Translations under genes and position numbers: made by a program
The notes under the pieces: model-generated
What the model was told of the DNA's origin: nothing
Database searches by the model: none
What the model saw: the letters and a program-made list of their open reading frames with translations, nothing else
Assembly: GCA_027574665.1 (NCBI GenBank)
Contig: CM050665.1
Location: forward strand, 744,001 to 808,000
Source of the DNA: Rhynochetos jubatus
Taxonomy: Eukaryota; Chordata; Aves; Eurypygiformes; Rhynochetidae
Length of the DNA: 64,000 bases
Direction: 5' to 3'
In this document: positions 12,257 through 22,120 of the stretch, piece by piece
How the letters are laid out: each line of letters opens with the position of its first letter
How positions within the stretch are numbered: position 1 is the first letter of the stretch

Positions 12257-12613
12257 CTTGGTCTCGTGGCGCCGCTCTTGGTCTCGTGGCGCCGCTCTTG
12301 GTCTCGTGGCGCCGCTCTTGGTCTCGTGGCGCCGCTCTTGGTCTCGTGGCGCCGCTCTTGGTCTCGTGGCGCCGCTCTTGGTCTCGTGGCGCCGCTCTTG
12401 GTCTCGTGGCGCCGCTCTTGGTCTCGTGGCGCCGCTCTTGGTCTCGTGGCGCCGCTCTTGGTCTCGTGGCGCCGCTCTTGGTCTCGTGGCGCCGCTCTTG
12501 GTCTCGTGGCGCCGCTCTTGGTCTCGTGGCGCCGCTCTTGGTCTCGTGGCGCCGCTCTTGGTCTCGTGGCGCCGCTCTTGGTCTCGTGGCGCCGCTCTTG
12601 GTCTCGTGGCGCC
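12257..12613 (+). repeat. Array D: 17 identical copies of a second 20-bp unit
   Basis: The unit GTCTCGTGGCGCCGCTCTTG repeats exactly from 12261 to 12600. It shares CTCTTGGTCTC with array C but differs in the rest, at the same length, so the two arrays look like separate expansions of related seeds inside repeat B. Open frames through it are composition artefacts. Confidence 0.95.
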
Positions 12614-14135
12614 TCCTGGCCCCCTTGGACTCGAGGCATCCCTGCACTCTTAAAGTAAGAGGCATTCCTTCCTTTGCAGGGGCGCTGGCCTGCCTCGAAA
12701 GGGGCCCTGGCTCGGCACACCTCGTGCCGCTTCGGACTCGCACTTCGAGTCGCACTCGCCTCCGCCTCGGACTCAGAAGGTAAGAGGCATTCCTTCCTTT
12801 GCAGGGGTGTGGGCCTGCCTCGAAAGGGGCCCTGGCTTAGCCATCTGGGTCTCTTGTTGCTTGCGCCGCCGCTGGGGGTCTCATGCCGCACTTAGCGTTG
12901 TGCCTCATTGCTGCTCTGGGTGTTTCACCGCCGCTCTTGGAGTTGTGCCGCCGCTGGGGGTCTCGTGCTGCTCTTGGAGTCAGCGCGCCTCGTTGCCGCT
13001 CTGGTTCGACGCCCTGCCGCTTCGGAATCGCACTTCGAGTCGGACTCGCCTATGCCTCGGACTCGCCTCGGACTTGGAAGGTAAGATGCATTCCTTCCTT
13101 TGCAGGGATGCGGGCCTGCCTCGGAAGGGGCCCCGGCTCGGCATGCCGCCCTGCTGCTTCAGACTTCAATTTGCCTCTGCCTCGGACTCGGAAGGTAAGA
13201 GGCATTCCTTCCTTTGCAGGGACACGGGCCTTCCATGAAAGGGGCCCTGGCTTGGCCATCTGGGTCTATTGTTGCTCTTGGTGTCGTTCTGGGTCTGGTG
13301 CTGCTGTTGTGAGTCTCGTGTCGCTCTTGGAGTCGGCGCGCCTCGTTGCTGCTCTGGGTGTCGTGCCGCTGCTGTTGTTGCGCCGCTGTGGGTCTCGCCA
13401 CTGTTGTTAGTGTTGCGCTGCCGCTGGGGGTCTCGTGCCGCTCTTGGTGTGGTGCTGAGCTTCGCTGCAGCTCTTGGTCTCGTGGCGCCTCCTGACCCCC
13501 TAGGATTCGGGGCGTCCCTGCACTCTTAAGGTAAGAGGCATTTCTTCCTTTGGTGGGACGCAGGCCTGCCTTGAAAGCAGCCCCAGCTCGGCAGACCGCC
13601 CCGCTGCTTCAGACTCGCACTTCCAGTCGGACTCGCCTCCGCCTCGGACTTGCCTCTGACTCTGAAGGTAAGAGGCATTCCTGCCGTTGCAGCATTGCTG
13701 GCCTGCCTTGAAAGGGGCACCAGCTTCACACACCGCCCCACTGCTTTGGACTTTGATTCACCTTTGCCTCGGACTCTCCTCGGACTCGGAAGGTAAGAGG
13801 CATTCTTTCCTTGGCAGCGCTGCTAGCCTGCCTCAAAAGAGGCCCCGGCTTGGCATGCTGCTCCCATGCTTTGGACTCAATGCCTCTTACCTTGCTAGGC
13901 CGAGGCGAGTCCAGCCGATGTCCGAGCCTCTTTCCTTTGCAGCACTGCTTGCCTGCCGTGAAAGGGGCCCCAGCTCAGCGCGTCACCCCACAGCTACAGA
14001 TTCAGACTACGAGTCAGACTCACATCTGCCTCGGACTCACCTCAGCCTCGCCTTGGACCCGGAAGGTAAGAGGCAGGCCTTCCTTTGCAGTGCTGCTGGC
14101 CTGCCTCAAGAGGGGCCCTGGTTTGGTTACTCTTG
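12614..14135 (+). repeat. Repeat B, third block
   Basis: Eight more B modules, with splice-like GT near 12654, 12780, 13080, 13194, 13530, 13668, 13792 and 14066. The strongest share GAAGGTAAGAGG and CCTTTGCAG 25 nt apart. The 13530 copy has lost its AG (CTTTGGTGGG). Intervening DNA is rich in CTCGGACTCG-type steps. The block passes into minisatellite A at about 14136 with no spacer. Confidence 0.8.
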
Positions 14136-15262
14136 GTCTTCGGCTCGAATTTCACCTGGACCTGGGCCTGAATTTCTCCTGGATTTAGGCTGGAATTGAT
14201 GGTAGAACTCACATGCAATGGCGAGGGGGTGGGGCGAAAGGGGTGGCTAAAGGGGTGGCTTAAGGGGCAGGGCGAAAGGGGTGAGGGGGATTTCCATTGT
14301 ACTTGGGCCTGAATTGGGGCCCAAATTTCTCCTGAATTGAGGATTGAATTTCTAGTAGACTTGGCCGCAATTTCTCTTGGAGTTGCACCCAAATGTGTCC
14401 AAGATTTGGACTGGAACTTTTCCTGGACTTGGGCATAAATTTCTCCAGGACTTCGGGTGGACTATCTCATGAACTTCGACTGGAATTTCTGTTGCACTTA
14501 TGCTGGAATTTCTCCTGGACTTGGCCACAATTTCTCCTGGACTTGGGCTCAAATTCTTCCTGGAGTTCGGGTGGACTATCTCCCGGACTTGGACTGGAAT
14601 TTCTGCTGTACTTGGGCTGGAATTTCTCCTGGATTGAGGCCTGAATTTCTCTTCACCTTGTGCCCAAATTTCTCCTCCACTTCTGCTGGATTAGGCTGCA
14701 ATTTCAACTGCATTTGGGCCTGAATTTCCAATGCACTTGGACTGCAATTTCAGCTGCATGTGGGCTGGAATTTCTATTGGACTTGTGCCTAAATTTCTCC
14801 TGGACAGGGGCTGGATTTATGCTGGAATTACTCCTGGCTTTAAGCTGTAATTTCTCCTGGACTTGGACTGGACTTTCTCCTGCACTTGGTGCTGAATTTC
14901 TCCTGGACATGGGCTGGATTTATGCTGGAATTTCTCCTGGATTTAGGCCTGAATTTCTCTTGGCCTTTGGCTTGAATTTCACCTGCACCTGGGCCTGAAT
15001 TTCTCCTGCACTTGGACTGGCTTTAGGCTGTAATTTCTCCTGGACTTGGGCCCAATTTTCGCCTGGAGGTCGCGTGGAATATCTCTGGGACATGGACTGG
15101 AATTTCTCAGGGATTTTGGTTGCATTTTAGGCTGGAATTACTCCTGGATTTAGGCATGAATTTCTCTTGGTTTTGCGCCCGAATTTCTCCTCCACTTGGG
15201 CTGGATTTAGGCTGCAGTTTCAACTTCATTTGGGCCTGAATTTCTCCTGGACTTAGTTTTAA
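14136..15262 (+). repeat. Minisatellite A, second block
   Basis: The same ~23-bp GGAATTTCTCCTGGACTTGG unit and 12-bp inserts as at 661-2935, in the same orientation. A G/A-rich interruption (about 14215-14290, GGGGCGAAAGGGGTGG type) splits it. It ends at the CpG-rich motif array. Confidence 0.9.
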
Positions 15263-15289
15263 TTCGCACGGGGGGAGCAGAGAGCAGGA

Positions 15290-15850
15290 CGGTGACCACT
15301 AAAGCGCATGCGCGTCTCTCTGCCTGCAGCACTTCATTTCATTCGCACGGTGGCAGCAGAGAGCAAGACAGAGACCAGCAATGCCCCTTCGCGCCTCCCC
15401 GCCTGCAGTACCGAACTGTCCCCACACGGTGGCAGCAGGGAGCCAGCCGCAGCGCTGCCGTGCGCACGAGCCGCACCCCGCTGCAGCAGTTGCTGCTCTC
15501 AGGGCGGCAGCAGCGAGCGAGGCAAGGCGAAGCGATGCGCTTCCTCGCCCGCCGGGCGGCACTACCACACTTGGGTCGCAGAACGGCAGAATCCAGCAAG
15601 GCAAAGCGCAGCGCGGGGCACGCGCAGCTCTGCGGCGGCAGCTCCCAAGAGCGGCCGCCGGGTAACCGCAGGGAGCAAGTCGAGGAGCAGCACTGCGCAT
15701 GCGCGACTCCACAGCTGCAGTACCGAAACCTGGCCGCCGGGTGGCAGCATCGAGCATGGCAAAGCGCGGTAACGCGCATGCGCGCTCCCCCGCCGGCAGT
15801 ACACAGCCCCAGCCGCAGGGCGGCAGCAGCGACGCCGGGACAGCTCAGAA
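15290..15850 (+). promoter_or_regulatory. Tandem array of NRF1-like and CTCF-like motifs
   Basis: About seven diverged modules of 50-100 bp. Typical parts are GCGCATGCGC (palindromic NRF1-type core; near 15304, 15688 and 15775), CTGCAGTACCGAA, and GGTGGCAGCAG or GGGCGGCAGCAG. The last matches the core of the CTCF motif, best at about 15733 (CCGCCGGGTGGCAGC) and 15812 (CCGCAGGGCGGCAGC), with others near 15347, 15426, 15501 and 15548. All point the same way. Motif calls are by eye. A similar module lies at 22975-23290. Confidence 0.5.
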
Positions 15851-16890
15851 CTGCCCCTGCACTGCTGACCCATTCCCTAACCCCCACCCGCACTCTGGAA
15901 TAACCGGGGGGGTGTGTGTGTCCGCCCCACTCAGGGTTTGGGCAGCTCCTGCTCCCCTCGAGGGAACCAGCGGCCCCCACCCAGCTCCCTCCTTCCTGCC
16001 GCTCGGGGCTCCCACCCGACACAGCGGCCGCACCGTGGGCAGGAGTCGGGGCCGGGACAGGAACGTCAGCCCCTGGCCCGCGGCGGGGGGGCTGCGCATG
16101 CCCGGGATCTCCTTTGCCCGGGCCCTGCAGAGCGGGAGGGGTTTGAGCTGCACTCGGCTCCCCGGCACATTAACAACAGCCGCTGGGGTCACACCGACAG
16201 CAAATCCGGTTTTATGCCCGCGCATCGTCACCCCCACCGCAAAGTCCCGCTCAGTCGCTCGGGGAAAACACGTCGGGGAGGATGGAGCCGCGTCGAGGTT
16301 CCGCCCGGCTCCAGCAGACAGGGGGGAGACGGCAGCTGGCAGCAAATCCCAGCCACAGGCACCTCCCTGCGTCCTGCGCCTGTCACGATGCAGCCGCGGG
16401 GCAGAGCGCATCCCCCTGGAATGCAGCTGTGTTCTCCGCCCTCGGACAGTCACAGCAGCGCCTGGGACCATGGGAACTGCAGGGCTTTTCCTGACACTGC
16501 CGACGGACGTCGCTATTCTGACCACAGCCAAGGTGCTCGGTTTGGTTGCAGCTCCGTTTGCAGAGCCACGAACGACGGCGTGCGAAGGAGAAAGGAGTCC
16601 TCAAAGTGTTGGCGGAGAGAACGCTGGGAATACGACACCCACAGGAGACGTTTCGGGACGGCGCTCTCAGCTCCTGGATCCCTTGGAGCGAATCTGCACA
16701 CAGAAAGCCCCCGCAATAAACCCACTGAGAGCCAAGTGCTCCCCCAACGCCCTTTCCGCAGGGTCTGGCTGCATCTCTCACCATGCCAGGACCACACAGG
16801 GAGGGGGAGGGGCAGAGGGAGGGGTGGGGGGAGGTAGAGGTCTGGAGAAGGGGGACACAGGCAGCCCCGGACGCAGAGAGGGGGACACAC
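15851..16890. other. CpG-rich stretch, no gene recognised
   Basis: GC- and CpG-rich sequence between the motif array and the exon-like segments, with promoter-like composition. Open frames on both strands (for example 15845-16531 minus) are Arg/Pro/Ala-rich and typical of CpG islands. On the minus strand a CTGTGTGCAG acceptor-like site near 16695-16705 is followed by a frame open to about 16513, with no homology I recognise. Confidence 0.45.
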
Positions 16891-16897
16891 GACTCAC

Positions 16898-16975
16898 CAC
16901 AGACCTCGCTGCCGGCAGGAGACCTTCACCTCCCCGATGGTTCCCTCTCAGCCTGCCCAGGCAGCCCCTCGGCAG
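16898..16975 (-). other. Exon-like segment with acceptor and GTGAGT donor
   Basis: On the minus strand, CCATCTCCAG precedes a 78-nt segment that ends CTGTG directly before GTGAGTC (16891-16897). It resembles the + strand segment ending at 7135, placing it at the inner edge of the inverted duplication. At 78 nt it could keep frame. No protein family is recognised; it may be an exon of the same unknown minus-strand transcript as 17299-17402 and 22013-22120. Confidence 0.35.
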
Positions 16976-17298
16976 CTGGAGATGGCGACAGGAGAGAGGG
17001 GGAACCGATCCAAAGGGAGAGGGAACCAGCCTGAGAGATGGGGGAAACAAGGAATGGGGACGGGCCAGAGGGCAGAGAGGGAGGAGGTCAGAAGGGGACA
17101 GGGAGGGGGACAGCGAGAGACCGAGAAACAGCAAAAAGCTGCGATGAGCGAAAGGGGAGAGAGACAGAAGAATTCAAGCGCCGGGACAGGGAGCCAGATG
17201 GAGGGTGATAAAGACAAAAACGGGTTCTCGGACAGAGAGGGAAGAAATTCCAACCCAGGGACAGGGACCTGGTGTGGCCCTGAGGCTCCGGGACTCAC
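16976..17298 (-). repeat. Purine-rich stretch between two exon-like segments
   Basis: GGGAGAGG- and GGGACAGGG-type sequence, the same character as the large right arm. On the minus strand it starts at the GTGAGTCCCGG donor (17293-17298) and ends at the CCATCTCCAG acceptor, so it would be a ~320-nt pyrimidine-rich intron if the flanking segments are exons. Confidence 0.5.
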
Positions 17299-17402
17299 CG
17301 CAGCTCCCGCCCTCAGAGATGCTGGCAGAACGGGATGGCTTGGGGGTCTCTCTCTCCCCTCCCTTCCTCCTCTGCAGCTCCAGGCACTCGGCCGTCATCC
17401 AC
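17299..17402 (-). other. Exon-like segment, 104 nt, acceptor and donor present
   Basis: On the minus strand, GCTCTTTCAG precedes a 104-nt segment ending GGGAGCTGCG before GTGAGTCCCGG. One frame reads MTAECLELQRRKGGERE then a Ser-rich tail ending SISEGGSC. The segment at 22013-22120 gives a related peptide (GGKGGEKEKE, then a tail ending SSAQRESC), and both end in codon TGC plus one base. The two copies differ by 4 nt in length, so the shared frame needs a different entry phase. I do not recognise the family. Confidence 0.4.
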
Positions 17403-17404
17403 CT

Positions 17405-18499
17405 GAAAGAGCGGAGGGGGGTCTCACAGCGCTGCCAACACGAGGCTGCCCAGACACAGCCCCGCCCACGCCCCCTGCACGGCCGCGCTGTGCTTCGCTC
17501 ACGCGGGCAGACCCTGCGGGCACCGGTTCCGTGATTCTTCCGCTGCTTCGCTGCTGGATGGAGAAAGGAAAAGCAGTGAGGGAGTGCAGGGGGAGAAAAA
17601 CCCAGCAGGGAACAGGACAGGGGAGAAACGGGACAGCCAGCTGGCCAAGGGGAGACAGCGAGAAACGCTGCGACAGGCCGTGGCACGGAGCTGTGGAGTC
17701 AAGGAGGGGGAGCACGGGGGACAGAGAAGGAGGGAAAAAGGACAGGGAGCAGGGGGAGACGGAGAAAGACACGTCAGAGTCACAGAGAAGAGAGCGACAG
17801 GAGCAAGACGGAGAAAGGAGAAAAGCCAGCGCTGGGCAGCAGCCAGAGGGCCAAGGACAGACAGGACGAAGGACAGAGGGACAGGGAAACGGGGCAGGGA
17901 CAGGGAGACCAAAGGGGCGATGGTGGGCGAGGGAGGGACGGGGAGCGGGACGCTGGGACTGAGAGCCAACGAGAGCGACCCAGCTGCGGCATGAGGAAAG
18001 CGCTGGAGGAGAGAGCGGGACAGAGCCGAGGCCATAAATCATGGGGACAGAGAGCAGGAGAGAGGGAGAGACAGGGAGAGGGGGACAGGTAAGACAGAGA
18101 ATTGGAGAAAGAGAGGGAAGGGACCAGCTCAGGGGGTCAGGGGTGAACAGAGAGAGGGGGACGGCAGAACGAGCAATGAGACAGGGGAGAAGGAGTGGGG
18201 AGTGGAGAGAACAAGGTACAGGGAAAGGCCAGAGCGGGAGAGAACGACGGCGGGCTGGAGGCAGAACAAAGGGCAGCGTGGACAGGGAGCGGGACCGAGG
18301 AGCGGAAAAGGAAAAAACAGCCGTGGGCAGCCGGGGAGAGAGAGAGCGAGAGAAGCCAGGGGAGAATGAGAGAAGGATGGAGAGAAACACAGGGACACGG
18401 AAAAGGGGGGGACGGGGACGACACACACACCTGAAGGGTGGAAGGAAAGACAGAGGTGGGGAGCGAGACCGTGTGACAGAGAGGGAGGGAGGGAGTGGG
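17405..18499 (-). repeat. Purine-rich right-arm extension without a left counterpart
   Basis: On the minus strand this continues the right-arm sequence as a pyrimidine-rich tract towards the exon at 17299-17402. The CpG-rich 130 nt next to that exon (about 17405-17540) resemble the sequence upstream of the exon at 22013-22120. No equivalent of the rest is seen on the left side, where similarity stops near 6430. Confidence 0.6.
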
Positions 18500-21400
18500 A
18501 TGCAAGGGAAGGGAAAAGCAGAGGGACAGGAAGAGGAAAAGAAGGAGGGAGAAAGGGGAGGACGGGGAGCAGCAGAGAGAGACGGGGAATGACAAAATAG
18601 CGCCGGGCTGAGCGGAACTCCAGAGAATAACCAGATCCTGCCAGGGAGCAGCCAGAGGGATAGAGCGAGGGGAAACATGCCCAGAGAGGATGGGGAAGAG
18701 CCAGCAGGACACTGGGGGAGAGGACAGCCAGCAGGGCAGGGATAGAGAGAGGGAAAACATCAGGGGCAAGAACAGCAGCAGAGCCACCAAGAGAGGAGAA
18801 AACACCCCAAACAAGTCAGGAAAAGGAACCGGCCAGCACTGGGCAGCAGGACAGGCATGGAGCAAGGAAAACCAGGCACGAGGCCAGGGACAGAGGGATG
18901 GAGTGGCACAGAGGGGGACAGGGACCAGGACACGAGACTGCAGAGAGAGGGGCACAGGGAACCGGGAAGGGTGACAGAGAGAAACAGAGAGGGGTGGGGA
19001 GCGGGTCGGAGCTGGAGAAAGGGAAAATCCCGCCAGGGAGCAGGCCAGGAAGACGCAGCCAGAGGAGACGAACGGGAAGCAGGGCGGTGGGATGCAGCTG
19101 GCAAAACTAACAACGGGCAACGGGCCAGAGGGATGGACGGCCCTAAGGGCCAGGGAGCGGGACAAAGGAACGGGAGGAAAGCTCTGAGGAGCAGCAGGAG
19201 AGAGGAACGCAGAGATAAAGAAGGAAGGAAAAGGAAGGTGCGAGGGCAGAGAGAGAGAGACGGGAACAGAGTGTGAGACGTGCGAAGAGCAGGGAAAGGA
19301 AGAGGACAGAGGGACTGGAGGAGACCAAATGCAGGTGAAGACAAAGAGATGGAGAAGGAAAAAAGATGCTGATGGGCTGCAGGACAGAGAGGGAGGAGAA
19401 GAAAGTAGGGCTGGAGCAGGGAAGAGAAGGAGGAGAACAGGGACAGCTGGATGGACTGGGGAATACTCCTAGAAAGCAGGAGACAGGCACCAGGACAGAG
19501 GGACAAAGGCAGAATAACGGGAGAGGGAGCGGGACAGACGGACAGCGAGAGGAGAAAAGGGGCAAGGAGCAGGACTGAGAGATGAAGAAAGGAGCAATGG
19601 GAGCAGAGGGATGGAGAGAGGAAAATCCAGGTGGGAGGAAGGAGGGAGGGATACAGTGGAGGGACAGGGAGCAAGAAAATGGGATCCAGAGAAACACAGG
19701 GGGATGGGGAGCAGCACACTGGGATAGAGAGCAAGCAAGAGCAACAGGAACAAGGACAGGGAGATGGAGCCAGAGGAAAAACAGGGCCCGAAAGCCGCAC
19801 AGAGAAATGGAATAGGAAAATCAGGGATGGGGAGTGGGACAGAGGGGTGGAGAGATGACAAGGGACACAAGGATAATGATGGGGGGGTGGAGGGTGGGAA
19901 GGAAGGCCAGAGAGCAGTGCAGCGGGGCGGAGAAAGAAAAAGAGGGATGGGGAGTGGGGCAGAGAAAGGAAAGAAGAAAATGCTGTGATGGGAGCAGGAC
20001 AGAGGACAGGAGAGAGAAAAAGAAGCCAAGGGAGGAGACCGAGAAGCAGAGACAGAAAGGTCAGAAACGGCCAGAGGGGGAGAGAAGCCAAGAAAAATGG
20101 GGCCGAGGGGCCCTGCAGAGCTGGAGCGAGAACATGTAGGGTCAGTGAGCAGGACAGAGGGAGAGAGAGGTGGCGGGGGGAAGGAGAGGAAGGACAAAGG
20201 AGGGACAGAGATGGTGACAGGGCGCAGGACATACACCCAGAGAGAAAAACAGGACAGGGAAGGGGAGAACAGGATGGAGAAACAAAGAAAAGGTCAGATC
20301 TGCAGAGACGGGAAAAACTGAGAACTAAAACCCCAGCAAAGGGGGAGAGGATGGAGAGGGAGGGAGGGAGGGAGGGAGGGAGGGAGGGAGGGAGGGAGGG
20401 AGGGAGGGAGGGAGGGAAAAAAGAGCCAAGGAGGAGGGGAGAGGAGAAGAGGAAGGGAACAGGGGAGAGATGACTGGGCAGGGAGGGAGAGCAGGAAACG
20501 ACTGGACAGGCAGCGGACAGAGAAATACAGACAGAAAACACAGGGCCAGGAAGCAGGACAGAGGCACAGTGAGCGGTAATGAGGGGCACGACAAAGCTGG
20601 GGACAGAAGCATCGGGGCAGAAGAACAGGAAGAACAAATGAAGGCAGGAAGAAGCCTGGGGGATGGCAGGAACCCCCGGTGAGAGACAGGGAAAAGGAGG
20701 ACACGGAGCAGGACAGAGACTGTCAGAGACAGATGGGGCCAGGGAGGCAGGAGAGTGCAAGAGACAGGCACAAATAAAGAGACATGGAGCAGGACAGGGA
20801 TGGAGGGGAAAAGCCTGGCATCACCAGTGGGACAGAGATGGAGCAAGAAGGAAAAAGGGATGAGGGGCAGAACAAAGGCAAAGAGAACCGAGGTCAGGGA
20901 GCAGGACACAGGGGTAGAAGAGGGGAAAAATAGTGACGGGCTGCACAGCAGAGATGGGGGAATGAAACACGGCCCAGGGAGCGTCAGAGAACGAGAGAGA
21001 GTAAAGGGACAGAGAGCAGGACAGCACTGGAGGGAAAAGCAACTGCGATGGGCAGTGGGAGAGAGACAAGGAGGAGGAAGGAAAAAACACTGTGCAAGAC
21101 AGAAAGGAAAGAAGGGACAGTGAGCTGGACAGGGGGATGGGAGAGGGAATGGGCCAGAGAGAGACAGACAGAAAAGACAGGGAGAGGAAGCAGGGCAGAA
21201 GGACAGCAAGGGAAAAAAGGGTCAGGGATCGGGACAGAGATGGAGAAAAAAGCAGCAGGGCCAGAGAAACAGAGGCAGAAAGAGCAGCAGGGTGGGAGCA
21301 GGGCAGAGAGAGCAGCAGCAGGATGGAGACGAGGGAAAATGGGAGAGTCAACAGGACAGAGGCACAGGAATGTGGGCAGGGAGCAGGACTAAGGGATACA

Positions 21401-22011
21401 GGGAGAAACAATGGGACAGGAAGCGGGACAGAGGGACAGACAAGACCGATGACCATGGGAGAAAGACAGAAAGTGTGAGAAGGACAGCAGCTGGGAGAGA
21501 GAGAGAGATGAGGAGCCCTGCAGGGAGAGAAAGAACCAAAGAGGCAGGGAGGAGCACAAAGGGTCAGAGAGAGCAAGGGATGAACAGGAAGCAGGGCAGA
21601 GACAGTGAGATGCACAGTGAAAAACCCGACGGCCCTGAGCAAGACACAGGGACAGCGAGAGCAAGAGAAGGACGGAGACAGAGAGACGGGCCGGCAGGGA
21701 CACCGAGCAGCACGTCAGGGGCAGAGAGGAGAAGAATGCGAGGGAACAGGGCAGAGACACCATGGGGAAAGAAAGAACTGGATGCAGAGCAGGACGAAGG
21801 GATGGAGAAGGAAAAACCAGCCAGGGGCTGCAGGACAGAACCAGAGGGGGGAGACAAAGAGGGAGAAGCGGCACACAAAAAGAGGGAGAAGAGGGACAGG
21901 GGAGCAGAAAACGAATCACAGCAGGACGGAAAAGACAGGCAGCCAGGTGAGGTGCAGGGAGGGACCAGGATGCAGTAGAGGGATGACAGGGCCCCAGGGG
22001 CCCGGGACTCA
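18500..22011 (-). repeat. Right arm of large inverted repeat, purine-rich on + strand
   Basis: Reverse complement of the left arm (2985-6430), collinear from GTGAGTCCCGGGCCCC at the outer end to a CTGCTTTTCCCT-type segment at the inner end. Differences include several substitutions, indels of about 40 bp and an AGGG expansion present only here (20357-20416). Open frames such as 18760-20760 minus are low-complexity and mirror those in the left arm. Confidence 0.85.
20357..20416 (+). repeat. (AGGG)15 microsatellite
   Basis: Fifteen perfect AGGG units. With that many GGG runs the + strand has strong G-quadruplex potential. The matching place in the left arm (near 4605) has only a short interrupted CCCTTCCCTCTCC, so the expansion arose after the arms separated. 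Confidence 0.95.
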
Positions 22012-22012
22012 C

Positions 22013-22120
22013 CGCAGCTCTCTCTCTGGGCGCTGCTGGGAGAATTTGCTGGTTCAGACACTTCTTTCTCCTTCTCGCCTCCCTTTCCACCCGTAACTCC
22101 GCTCACTTGGCTGCTTCCAC
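22013..22120 (-). other. Exon-like segment, 108 nt, acceptor and donor present
   Basis: On the minus strand, GTTTGTTCCCTCAG precedes a 108-nt segment ending GAGAGCTGCG before GTGAGTCCCGGG. The frame that stays open starts with two bases of a split codon and reads GGSSQVSGVTGGKGGEKEKE, with a tail ending SSAQRESC. The upstream sequence also resembles that upstream of 17299-17402, so whole exon-plus-flank units were duplicated. It lies about 1 kb downstream of the CpG island at 22.9-23.3 kb. Function unknown. Confidence 0.4.

Noticed and set aside
10019..12658. 879-codon open frame and five other long frames over the same interval
   Set aside because: Produced by two 20-bp arrays without stop codons; all six frames are open, so openness carries no evidence of coding.
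15292..15903. 203-codon open frame in the motif array
   Set aside because: Overlapping open frames on both strands in CpG-rich tandem DNA; no domain and no splice support.
15699..17147. 482-codon open frame on the + strand
   Set aside because: Crosses CpG-rich and purine-rich repeat DNA and runs antisense to the better supported exon-like segments; composition-driven.
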